Part shown: positions 39,489-47,934 of the stretch, piece by piece
Layout: every line of letters begins with the position of its first letter
Numbering within the stretch: position 1 is the first letter of the stretch
Assembly: GCA_964439265.1 (NCBI GenBank)
Contig: CAYTOA010000019.1
Location: 1 to 64,000 of the forward strand
DNA length: 64,000 nt
DNA from: JAGVPT01 sp964439265
GTDB taxonomy: Bacteria > Bacteroidota > Ignavibacteria > UBA10030 > UBA8401
Reading direction: 5' to 3'
Notes under the pieces: generated by a model
Seen by the model: only the letters and a program-made list of their open reading frames with translations
What the model was told of the DNA's origin: nothing
The model's database searches: none
Made by a program: the position numbers and the translations under genes

Positions 39489-42400
39489 GAAAGAACGCGC
39501 GAATTTCAGCGCTAATGCTATTAAGTGTCTTCCTTCAATCGGGATTCCTCTTTCCAGCCGCACAAACTGTGAAGAGGTATTCCTGGGGATCGATGCAGGT
39601 CATTTCACAAAACCTCACTACAGTGAAGTTAAAGCTGTCGCTGGAGCCGCAGAACTTTGGCACGAAGCCTGCCGTACTTTCTCAGAGAGTTTTGTATTAT
39701 GCCCTTTCACCGTCTCAGGAAATCAGACCGAGCGTAACAGGTTTTACTGCCGTTCAGACTTCTTTGAAGAGTATTTATCGTGTGCAGCGTCTCCCGTCGG
39801 GACACGATACAGCGACCATTAAGGAAACGCTTGAACAAATTCCGTCGGAGGAATTGCCGTCTGCTCCCGGCGTTACCGTTGTCGGCTACGGCTGGTACCG
39901 GGGTTATTACGTGGCGCGGATCGAAGTCTCTCCATTCTATAATAATCCGTCGACTCACGCTTCTTCCATCGCGCAATCCATCGACCTGCAGCTCACCATG
40001 GTGACAACAAAAACCAATCCTCCTCGTGTGCAAGCCAAAATGCGTGACCCCCATTTTGATCGTATTCTTCGGGAGATGATTGTGAATTTTGATGATGCTG
40101 TGCAATACCAGGCGTCGGTCATCAACGATACGACGGGGGGGTGGTTCAACACGTCGTCGAAGTACGTCAAGATGGCTATTCCAACTGATGGTATCTACCG
40201 GATAACTCAAACGGAGTTGGATTCGATATACCCTGCAATTGCCGACGTAGACCCAAGGACATTTCAGGTCTTTGACCGCGGAATGGAAATTCCGATTTTT
40301 GTGTCCGGCGACAGCGATGGAGTTTTCAACCCCGGCGATTATCTCGAATTTCCTGCATTGCGAAACTATACAGGAAAGCAGCGGATCATAACGACTGCGC
40401 TATCACAAGAATATAACGAGTATCTTAACCGCTACACCGATTCAACCGTCCTTTGGCTGACCTGGGGGACGAAGAATGGTATTCGCCTAACGACAAATCC
40501 GGCCAACACAGTAACTTCCGACACGCTGAAGACATACACGGCTTTTATCCATATGGAATTGCAGGGACCGCAAGCCTCAACTCCCGGTTTGCAGACTTCT
40601 GCGACGGACGAATATTCTTCACAAGACTATCGCTGGAACTATTTTGACCTGTGGCCATGGGGTTTTCTGAGCGGTTTAGGCACTGTAACGAAGTATTTTA
40701 TCCCCACCAATATTGTCACAAAAGCAGATAGCGTGACCCTCTATGCAAAGATCGCCAGTTGGGGAGCCGATGTTAGTACGGCTGCACATAAAATTGCAAT
40801 TCGGATGAACAACGGGGTTGATTTGAACACTGTAACTCTTAACCTAGGAGACCAGAGTGTCTTGAAGGGGCGTGTGCTGGCAGACTCTCTAAAATCTTCC
40901 AGATATAATTCCGTCGTGCTATACTCGTACCCGACAACTGCGACGACCAATAACATTATTTACGATTGGTTTGAGATCGAATATCCGCGGCAGCTCAAAG
41001 TGATCGGGGATACGCTCCTTTTTGATTTCAGGACTCTTACCGACAGACATTTTCGTACCATTCAAATTTCCGGCCTGCAATCGCCGAATTTTCTTCTCTA
41101 TAGAATAAAACCGACGGCTGAGAGAATACTGCATTATAAGCTCTCCGCTTCGGCGCCGTACACCGTCATGTTCTGTGATACCGTGGGTTCGCATGAACAG
41201 TACATCATCATGGCGCAGACGAACGTATGCACCCCTGTCTTTACGGCGATAAAGAGTTTCGCCGGGCTAAGGTTTAACAATCGCCAGACCGATTACATCG
41301 CCGTCACCCACTCAAAATTTTACCCTGAAGCAGTTCAATACGTTCAGAGTGTGGCAGCATCGAAACATTTGACCGGGCGACTATTTAATGTCAGCGACAT
41401 CTTCGATGAATTCGGGTTCGGCTATCCGACTGCTGAAGCGGTTCAGGCATTTGTCCAGTCGTCGTTCCAATGGACTAGACCGGTCCCGTCATATCTTGTC
41501 CTGCTTGGTGATGCAAGTTACGACTATAAGTTCTATTACAACAGCCTCACCGCGATCAACTATGTTCCTTCAGTAGGATATCCGGTCAGCGACGTGGCCT
41601 ATGCTCTTCTTGACACGGTTACGAATCTACCTCAGATGTACGTGGGTCGGATTCCGGTTGACAATGTCGGGGATCTCACCCAATATCTTTCATTCTATAA
41701 CTCTACTATCACAACTCCAAATGACGATTGGAACAAGCATTATTTATTCTTCTCCGGCGGTGACCCTACGGTTCCAGGGCAAATTGATCTCTTGAAATCG
41801 GTGAACGACGAAGTGGCGTATTCGGTGGCAGCACCGGCGCCCATCGGCGGCATCATTACAGATTTCTATAAGACAGCGAACCCCCAATCCAATTTTGGCC
41901 CCTATACCCCGCAGCAGGTTTCAGATGCCATATCGACAGGCGGAATTTTCATTTCATACATCGGCCACAGCGGTACTCAAACGTGGGATAACAGTATCGG
42001 CGACCCTCTTCAGTTAAAAAATTCCCGGGGCCGCTACCCGTTGATCACGGATATGGGCTGCTCCACCGGAAAGTTTGCTGAACCTCAGGTTCAATCGTTC
42101 AGTGAACTTTTCATTGTCGGGCCGGCGGCAAGCGCCATCGGGTATATCGGCAACTCTTCATTAGGCTTTGAAAGCATCGCCACCTCGCTTCCGCCGATCT
42201 TCTTTTCGGCAATGCTCAAAGATTCTATCGTTCGCGTAGGAGTCGCCCATTTGACGGCGAAGATCAGGGAGATATCTCAATCCGGGGGGGGCACGGTGAA
42301 TCAGATCATGCTGTATAACAATACATTGATTGGCGATCCGACCGTTGATCTGAGAATTCCGTTTGTCCCCAACCTGGCGATCCAGGAAAACCTCATTTCC

Positions 42401-44854
42401 TCTCCTTCAGCAGTTTTGACCGACGCACAAGATAGCGTAGCGGTGAATATTGTCTATACGAATTATGGGTCGGTCCCCGGCGACAGCGTGGATGTTCAAA
42501 TTCAGCATCTGTATCATTCCCAGGTGATTCAATCGTGGCTTTTGCGGAGACCTTTCCCTCTCGTCTATGATACATTGACGATATATATGTCCATAGGCAA
42601 AAAGGCCGATGAACATGATATTACAGTTACGATCGACCCTGCAAACAAGATAACAGAGTCAACGAAAAGCGATAATTCAGCAACGAAGGCTTTTTTTGTT
42701 TCTTCCACAGATTTTAAAATTGTTCAACCGCAACCCATGTCTGTTGCGTCGGTTTCTAATCTTATTCTGTTGAACCCAACCACTCAAATTTTCGATCCGA
42801 CCAAACTTGTGACTTTGGAGATTGATACGCTTAGCGATTATTCCACGGCGGTAAAACCGCTGACGTCGAATCTCCCGATGGGTGTTGTCTCTACTTCATT
42901 TTCCCTAGGGTCTCTGCGGAGCTCGAAAAGATATTATTGGCGGGCGAAATTCCAGACGAATGCGGGCAACTGGTCGACCGGAACATTTTATCAGGGAGCC
43001 GATCCGGTGAAAGTTATAGGCCAGGTGGATTCGGTTGGATGGCAGGGAAACGCATTTTATCATTCTCTTTTTTCTCAGGGTGCCGGTTCGAAGATTGAAA
43101 ACACCTCCATCACTATCCAGGCGATCTCCGGCGGCTATTTAGACGGAGACTTCGGCACGGTTGAGGTCAACGGAGTAAACAAATTGCCGAATACATTCAC
43201 GACCGGTCATTCTATTGTTGTTTTCGACCCGAGCGCCGACACTATCATTAAACAAAGGAGTTTTGATCTGTACGCTAAACCTGCCCTAGCCGATTCTATC
43301 GTTCAATTTCTTGCATCTATTTCGAACGGTGCTATGGTGGTGGCGGTTATTGTCGACGAAGGTTTCAACAACATGACGACGGCCGTAAGGAATGCATACC
43401 ATGCTATAGGGAGCGTCTACATCGATTCGGTGAAGTATAGAGACTCATGGGCCATTATCGGAAGGAAAGGTGCAGCGCCCGGTAGTGTTCAGGAAGCCTG
43501 GCATCCCACGACCACCGGAAAAGTGATTCTCGATACTACGATCGTCCAAATCGAGCAGTCGGGAAGCATAGCAACTCCTCCGATCGGCCCGGTCAGTCGA
43601 TGGAACCAACTTTCTCTGAGCAGAGTTGTTCCAGCCGGTACGCGTTTGTCTGTGACGATGCTGGGCATTCGAAACAACGGCCTCTCCGATACACTCTTTT
43701 CTTCGTACGACTCGTCATCTGTGAACCTTCAGAATATCTCTGCGATCCGGTATCCCAGCGCACGGTTGATATTCAATCTTGCAGCGAACTCGTCGCTGGC
43801 ATCTCCGTCGATCACGAACTGGAGCATCAACGCACAACTTCCTCCCGAACTGGTGCTCTCGCAAAACACAGCATCGCTGGATAGATCGACAGTGCAGGAA
43901 GGGGAGCTCATCAATGTCGGAGCGAGCGTCTATAATGTCGGCTCCTCGCCGGCGGACAGCGTATTGATCTCCATCCTGACCGATGACAGCGGTCCTAATC
44001 GAACGCTGAAAAGCGCCGTCGTGCCGGTGATCAGCGCGCAGGACTCTGCCCGCATCCAGGTGCAGTACGACAGCCGTGGAAGACGCGGGAAATTCAATTT
44101 CACATTCCAGGCCGACCCCAATAATGCAATCACTGAATATTACAAATCAAATAACTCCGCTGTCATCCCGTACACGGTTGTCGCCGATACGCTCAGTCCA
44201 ACCGTTGACGTCACCTTCGACAATATACATGTGTTGAACGGCGATTATGTTCGCGCCGTACCCTTGGTAGTTTTTCAGATTCGCGATCCAAACGGAGCAT
44301 CCATCTCGCAGGCGGATACTTCAAACGTCTATATCGAGCTGGACGGCAATCCGGTGTTTTATACGGGGAACGGTGCGATTCAGTTTGCAGCAGGATCTGC
44401 ACCGCTTATCGCCCAGGTTCGTTGGACTCCGCAGCTGACAGAAGGTCCGCATAACGTACGATATTTTGCAAAAGACGCCGCAGGTAATTCTTCGGATACG
44501 ACACTGCTGTCGGTCAATGTGACGAACACGCTGCAGCTCTCCAATGTCTACAATATTCCAAACCCGTTCGGCGGAGGAACGACATTTACGTTCATTCTCG
44601 CCGGGACCGACAACCCGCAAAGCGTGCATATAAAAATTTACACCGTCGCCGGGCGTCTGATCCAGGATCTTGATTTTTCCTCAAAGGTACACATCGGCAT
44701 CAACGGGTACGAAAACTCGAGCGACAATCTCTATTGGAACGGCAGGGACAAGGACGGGGACGAAATCGCCAACGGCGTCTATTTCTACAGAGTAGTTATC
44801 AGCGGCAACGGGCAGCAGGTTGCGGCCACGCAGAAGCTGGTGAAGATGAGGTAG
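39485..44854 (+). CDS. secreted C25 (gingipain-family) peptidase with type IX-like C-terminus
   Basis: 1789 residues from ATG 39485. A signal peptide (ISALMLLSVFLQSGFLFPAAQ) is followed by a PorU/gingipain-type N-terminal region (YVKMAIPTDGIYRITQTEL, GDSDGVFNPGDYLEF), then a C25 domain with PSYLVLLGDASYDYK, YVGRIPV, catalytic-type His828 in SYIGHSG and Cys859 in DMGCSTGKF, 31 residues apart as in RgpB. Two CARDB-like beta domains follow (about 950-1060 and 1450-1560), and the end is a FlgD-like fold (YNIPNPFGGGTTFTF to GVYFYRVVISGN), a type IX sorting-like tail. It may be a PorU-like sortase or a gingipain-like protease; the tail favours cargo over classical PorU. Confidence 0.85.
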   Translation: MRKNARISALMLLSVFLQSGFLFPAAQTVKRYSWGSMQVISQNLTTVKLKLSLEPQNFGTKPAVLSQRVLYYALSPSQEIRPSVTGFTAVQTSLKSIYRVQRLPSGHDTATIKETLEQIPSEELPSAPGVTVVGYGWYRGYYVARIEVSPFYNNPSTHASSIAQSIDLQLTMVTTKTNPPRVQAKMRDPHFDRILREMIVNFDDAVQYQASVINDTTGGWFNTSSKYVKMAIPTDGIYRITQTELDSIYPAIADVDPRTFQVFDRGMEIPIFVSGDSDGVFNPGDYLEFPALRNYTGKQRIITTALSQEYNEYLNRYTDSTVLWLTWGTKNGIRLTTNPANTVTSDTLKTYTAFIHMELQGPQASTPGLQTSATDEYSSQDYRWNYFDLWPWGFLSGLGTVTKYFIPTNIVTKADSVTLYAKIASWGADVSTAAHKIAIRMNNGVDLNTVTLNLGDQSVLKGRVLADSLKSSRYNSVVLYSYPTTATTNNIIYDWFEIEYPRQLKVIGDTLLFDFRTLTDRHFRTIQISGLQSPNFLLYRIKPTAERILHYKLSASAPYTVMFCDTVGSHEQYIIMAQTNVCTPVFTAIKSFAGLRFNNRQTDYIAVTHSKFYPEAVQYVQSVAASKHLTGRLFNVSDIFDEFGFGYPTAEAVQAFVQSSFQWTRPVPSYLVLLGDASYDYKFYYNSLTAINYVPSVGYPVSDVAYALLDTVTNLPQMYVGRIPVDNVGDLTQYLSFYNSTITTPNDDWNKHYLFFSGGDPTVPGQIDLLKSVNDEVAYSVAAPAPIGGIITDFYKTANPQSNFGPYTPQQVSDAISTGGIFISYIGHSGTQTWDNSIGDPLQLKNSRGRYPLITDMGCSTGKFAEPQVQSFSELFIVGPAASAIGYIGNSSLGFESIATSLPPIFFSAMLKDSIVRVGVAHLTAKIREISQSGGGTVNQIMLYNNTLIGDPTVDLRIPFVPNLAIQENLISSPSAVLTDAQDSVAVNIVYTNYGSVPGDSVDVQIQHLYHSQVIQSWLLRRPFPLVYDTLTIYMSIGKKADEHDITVTIDPANKITESTKSDNSATKAFFVSSTDFKIVQPQPMSVASVSNLILLNPTTQIFDPTKLVTLEIDTLSDYSTAVKPLTSNLPMGVVSTSFSLGSLRSSKRYYWRAKFQTNAGNWSTGTFYQGADPVKVIGQVDSVGWQGNAFYHSLFSQGAGSKIENTSITIQAISGGYLDGDFGTVEVNGVNKLPNTFTTGHSIVVFDPSADTIIKQRSFDLYAKPALADSIVQFLASISNGAMVVAVIVDEGFNNMTTAVRNAYHAIGSVYIDSVKYRDSWAIIGRKGAAPGSVQEAWHPTTTGKVILDTTIVQIEQSGSIATPPIGPVSRWNQLSLSRVVPAGTRLSVTMLGIRNNGLSDTLFSSYDSSSVNLQNISAIRYPSARLIFNLAANSSLASPSITNWSINAQLPPELVLSQNTASLDRSTVQEGELINVGASVYNVGSSPADSVLISILTDDSGPNRTLKSAVVPVISAQDSARIQVQYDSRGRRGKFNFTFQADPNNAITEYYKSNNSAVIPYTVVADTLSPTVDVTFDNIHVLNGDYVRAVPLVVFQIRDPNGASISQADTSNVYIELDGNPVFYTGNGAIQFAAGSAPLIAQVRWTPQLTEGPHNVRYFAKDAAGNSSDTTLLSVNVTNTLQLSNVYNIPNPFGGGTTFTFILAGTDNPQSVHIKIYTVAGRLIQDLDFSSKVHIGINGYENSSDNLYWNGRDKDGDEIANGVYFYRVVISGNGQQVAATQKLVKMR

Positions 44855-44861
44855 TATGAGA

Positions 44862-45000
44862 TCAGTGGATAGTGAACAGTGAACAGTATGCAGTGAAAAG
44901 TGAACAGTAAACAGTGAACAGTATGCAGTTTGTAAGAATTGAAACGATGACATTGATTCTTAAAACCTAAAACCTAAGACCTAAGTCCTAAAACCTAGAA
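44862..45000. repeat. degenerate AGTGAACAGT and AACCTAA tandem repeats
   Basis: 44869-44930 consists of repeated AGTGAACAGT-like units with variants (AGTATGC, AGTAAAC). 44961-45000 repeats a heptamer around AAAACCT/AAGACCT. No gene lies between 44855 and 45034. Confidence 0.7.
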
Positions 45001-45034
45001 CTTATTAACAAAGACCCGGACGCCGGACTAACAA

Positions 45035-45388
45035 ATGTACGAGCACACGTCTAAACCCTTATTAAGCCGGTTGCATTTCTTCCGCCGGATGTTCTACCAC
45101 TGGCTCTTTGCATCTGCAATCATCGCTGTATCATTAGGTATCGGTATTGCGGGTTACTGTATAACTGAAGGGCTCGCCTTAATAGATGCACTGCTGAATG
45201 CATCCATGATTTTAGGGGGCATGGGCCCGGTGAACGAACTCCATACGCCGGCCGGAAAACTTTTTGCTTCGTTCTATGCCCTTTATTCAGGAATGATATT
45301 TCTTGTTGTTGCGGGAGTCATGATCGCGCCGGTTGCACACCGGCTGCTTCATTGGATGCGACTTGAAAAGGACCAAAAGCTTCTGTGA
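45035..45388 (+). CDS. small two-helix channel-like membrane protein
   Basis: 117 residues with two membrane spans (about 18-43, LFASAIIAVSLGIGIAGYCITEG; and about 75-103, LFASFYALYSGMIFLVVAGVMIAPVAHRLLH). Between them, ALIDALLNASMILGGMGPVNELHTPAGKLF has the layout of a potassium-channel pore helix and filter (usually TMTTxGYGD) but with GGMGP where the filter should be. It belongs to a family often labelled two-pore-domain channel-like; ion selectivity cannot be assumed. It is followed by a palindromic repeat and chrA. Confidence 0.65.
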   Translation: MYEHTSKPLLSRLHFFRRMFYHWLFASAIIAVSLGIGIAGYCITEGLALIDALLNASMILGGMGPVNELHTPAGKLFASFYALYSGMIFLVVAGVMIAPVAHRLLHWMRLEKDQKLL

Positions 45389-45400
45389 CCAACACTGTGT

Positions 45401-45484
45401 ACCTCCGTGATTCTCTGTGCCACTCTGTGTAACAAGAATTTATTTCACAGAGTGACACCGAGAAGGCACAGAGAACCACGGAGT
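45401..45484. repeat. large inverted repeat (CTCTGTGCCACTCTGTG family)
   Basis: CCTCCGTGATTCTCTGTGCC and CACTCTGTG (45402-45429) are repeated in inverse as CACAGAGTG (45446-45454) and GGCACAGAGAACCACGGAG (45465-45483), with an extra 10-13 bases on one arm. It is a dispersed-type palindrome between the channel-like gene and chrA. Confidence 0.7.
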
Positions 45485-45514
45485 ATTTCTCCATAGTTCT
45501 GGAACGATAAATTC

Positions 45515-46714
45515 ATGCAGGCTCAAAAAGACGACAACGGCGCTGCGCCTCAACGGACGAAGAGTGCGCTGAGGGAAGTCGCGTTTCTGTTTCTGAGACT
45601 CGGTACAATTTCTTTCGGCGGACCAGCGGCTCATATAGCGATGATGGAAGACGAGGTCGTGAAGCGGCGGAAATGGATCACGCACGAATACTTCCTCGAC
45701 TTGCTGGGAGCCACGAATATGATTCCCGGGCCGAATTCAACCGAGATGGGGATTCATATCGGTTACGTAAGAGCGGGGTGGAAGGGACTTATCCTTGCGG
45801 GGATCTGCTTTATCCTCCCTGCAGTTGCCATTTCGCTTCTCTTCGCGCATTTCTATTCGTTGTACGGTTCGTTCCCGCAGATCAATGGATTTATGTGGGG
45901 GATCCGTTCGGCGGTCATTGCGATAATCCTCTCAGCAATAATACGGCTCGGCAAACCGCACGTCAAAAAACCTTTTATGCTTGTCATCGGCGCGGCAGTG
46001 TGCGTGTTGAGTTTTTTAAAAGTTGATGCAATACTGCTCCTTGCCGGCGCGGGCGTTCTCGGGCTTCTATGGGGAAACCGGAATCGGTTCATGCAGCATC
46101 GTATTCCATTGTTGTTGGTGTTTGCTGTGCCTGCATTTCTTTTCCTTGCTCCATCAAACGTTCCAGTGCCAACGCCAGGTACCCCTACTCTTTCTGCGCT
46201 TGGATTGTTCTTTCTAAAGATCGGGTCCATTCTTTACGGAAGCGGTTACGTTCTGGCAGCGTTCCTTCAAGGCGGACTCGTCGATGCGAGGCATTGGCTG
46301 ACGCAGGCGCAGCTTCTTGACGCGATCGCCGTCGGGCAATTTACGCCGGGTCCTGTCCTCTCGACTGCAACCTTCATTGGGTATTTGATTCTTGGATTTC
46401 CCGGCGCGGCAGTTTCAACGGTCGGCATTTTTCTCCCGTCGTTCATCTATGTTCTCATCATCAGCCCGTTCGTCCCGAGACTGCGGAAATCGACGGCGAT
46501 CGCCGGCTTCCTGGACGGCGTCAACGCCGCCTCGCTCGGATTGATGCTGTCGGTCAGCGTGATGCTCGGCAGCTCGGCACTCGTGAGCCCCGGTTCGTGG
46601 ACCATTTTTATCGTTGCGGCATCAGCGATCATGATTTGGAATCTTCATGCAGCCTGGATTGTTGTTGGAGCAGCAATTGTCGGATGGCTTTTTCTCATAG
46701 CAGGACTAATGTAA
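45515..46714 (+). CDS. chrA: chromate transporter, two-domain ChrA type
   Basis: 399 residues with two CHR domains in tandem. The first has FGGPAAHIAMMEDEVVKRRKWIT and LLGATNMIPGPNSTEMGIHIGY; the second has FLKIGSILYGSGYVLAAFLQGGLVD and LDAIAVGQFTPGPVLSTATFIGYLILGFPGA. This is the long-chain bidomain form that exports chromate or related oxyanions. It is followed 13 bases later by a c-type cytochrome gene, suggesting a small operon; chromate resistance is the family's usual role but sulfate-related functions are possible. Confidence 0.92.
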   Translation: MQAQKDDNGAAPQRTKSALREVAFLFLRLGTISFGGPAAHIAMMEDEVVKRRKWITHEYFLDLLGATNMIPGPNSTEMGIHIGYVRAGWKGLILAGICFILPAVAISLLFAHFYSLYGSFPQINGFMWGIRSAVIAIILSAIIRLGKPHVKKPFMLVIGAAVCVLSFLKVDAILLLAGAGVLGLLWGNRNRFMQHRIPLLLVFAVPAFLFLAPSNVPVPTPGTPTLSALGLFFLKIGSILYGSGYVLAAFLQGGLVDARHWLTQAQLLDAIAVGQFTPGPVLSTATFIGYLILGFPGAAVSTVGIFLPSFIYVLIISPFVPRLRKSTAIAGFLDGVNAASLGLMLSVSVMLGSSALVSPGSWTIFIVAASAIMIWNLHAAWIVVGAAIVGWLFLIAGLM

Positions 46715-46727
46715 GGGAGAGGATGGT

Positions 46728-47285
46728 ATGGATACAAGGAAACTTGTTGGCGCAGCGATATCGTTTTCGCTTCTTGTCGCAGTTGTTCTTTCTTCAAGAA
46801 CCGCCTCCGCGGGAGACGGCGCACAGCCTCAGGATCTGAAAACCATTGTCGCTTCTCTTCAGGATTCACTCAAATATATGCAGCAGCAGCTCGATCAGCT
46901 CAGGCAGCAGGTGCCCGGACTGGGAGAATACATGACGACGATCCAACTGCACGCGGCTAAAATATGGTTCGCAGTCAACGCATCGAATTGGGACCTCGCT
47001 TCGTATGAATTGGATGAAATGAGCGAAACGATGGACGGGGCGAGAGCGCTCCATGTGTTCAAAAACGGCCTGGATATCTCCGGCGTCCTTCAAAGCCTCC
47101 AGCAGACTCAGATCCCCTTGATGCGCCAGGCGATTGTTGCGAAAACGAGCGCGGCATTTGCATCCGCGTACGGTGAAACGCTTGACGCCTGCAACAGCTG
47201 TCACCGGTCGGCCGGCTATGGATTCGTTTCGATCATGCCTCCTACGGCACCCCCCGTGGCCAATCAGCGCTGGGACCCGCAATGA
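46728..47285 (+). CDS. periplasmic monohaem c-type cytochrome-like protein
   Basis: 185 residues with a signal peptide (LVGAAISFSLLVAVVLSSRTASAG). A helical mature region begins with a glutamine-rich coiled coil (ASLQDSLKYMQQQLDQLRQQVPG), continues through helices resembling cytochrome c', and carries one CxxCH haem site, CNSCH, near residue 162 (YGETLDACNSCHRSAGYGFVSI). The late position of the haem motif supports a cytochrome c'-like four-helix bundle. Adjacent to chrA, it might pass electrons or sense redox, which is conjecture. Confidence 0.75.
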   Translation: MDTRKLVGAAISFSLLVAVVLSSRTASAGDGAQPQDLKTIVASLQDSLKYMQQQLDQLRQQVPGLGEYMTTIQLHAAKIWFAVNASNWDLASYELDEMSETMDGARALHVFKNGLDISGVLQSLQQTQIPLMRQAIVAKTSAAFASAYGETLDACNSCHRSAGYGFVSIMPPTAPPVANQRWDPQ

Positions 47286-47312
47286 TGAGTGAACTCCGAT
47301 GAAAGTCCGGTT

Positions 47313-47741
47313 ATGAGATTGTGGTCGCTCCACCCCCGGTACCTCGATGCGAAGGGACTTGTTGCGCTTTGGCGCGAGGGTCTTTTGGCAAGAAAAGTTC
47401 TGCAAGGATCGACAAAAGGATACACACGACATCCGCAGTTAGTGCGGTTCAAGGCGCAACGGAACAGCGTCGAAGCGATTGACCGGTACTTACGTGCCGT
47501 CTTTCATGAGTCAACGAAACGGAACTATTCCTTCGACAAAAGCAAGCTGGGGAAAAAATCACCACGGATAAAAATAAATGTCACGCGAGGTCAACTCCTG
47601 TATGAACTCGAGCATCTCAGAAAGAAGCTGAAAAAGCGAAACCCCGTACGATTCAAATCTCTCGAATATCTATCATTTCCGAAACCTCACCCGCTCTTCA
47701 GAGTTGTTCCAGGAAAAATAGAGAAATGGGAAAAACTTTAG
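47313..47741 (+). CDS. pyrimidine-dimer DNA glycosylase/endonuclease V-like protein
   Basis: 142 residues. MRLWSLHPRYLDAKGLVALWREGLLARKVLQGSTKGYTRHPQL matches the N-terminus of bacterial proteins assigned to the PF03013 pyrimidine-dimer glycosylase family, related distantly to T4 DenV; further on are AIDRYLRAVFHESTKRNY and VTRGQLLYELEHLRKKL. Basic and compact, suited to DNA binding. ATG 47313 gives the usual start; ATG 47289 adds eight residues. Role in UV repair is by family only. It may be co-transcribed with the cytochrome gene. Confidence 0.75.
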   Translation: MRLWSLHPRYLDAKGLVALWREGLLARKVLQGSTKGYTRHPQLVRFKAQRNSVEAIDRYLRAVFHESTKRNYSFDKSKLGKKSPRIKINVTRGQLLYELEHLRKKLKKRNPVRFKSLEYLSFPKPHPLFRVVPGKIEKWEKL

Positions 47742-47764
47742 GCTGGATGTTCACGCATTATGTG

Positions 47765-47880
47765 TCTTTTGCTGATCGTTTATCGATAAATGTTGATTGT
47801 TCAACCATCATTGATCATTGTTGACTGATGATTGTTGATTGACCAATGTTGATTGATCAATGTTGATTGTTCATCGCAAA
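47765..47880. repeat. ATTGTTGATTG-type tandem repeats
   Basis: Between the glycosylase gene and the PIG-L gene, TGTTGATTGTTCA, ATTGATCATTGTTGACTG, ATGATTGTTGATTGA, CCAATGTTGATTGATC and AATGTTGATTGTTC follow one another: a degenerate tandem array built on GTTGATTG. No coding content. Confidence 0.7.
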
Positions 47881-47934
47881 TTGATTAAATATATTGATCA
47901 AAAATCATCTCTGAAACCCTTTTACCTTTACGAT

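Noticed and set aside
39485..44854. Assignment of the C25 gene as porU itself
   Set aside because: The N-terminus and catalytic pair fit, but the protein is much longer than PorU (about 1150 residues) and has its own sorting-like tail, so I left the symbol blank.
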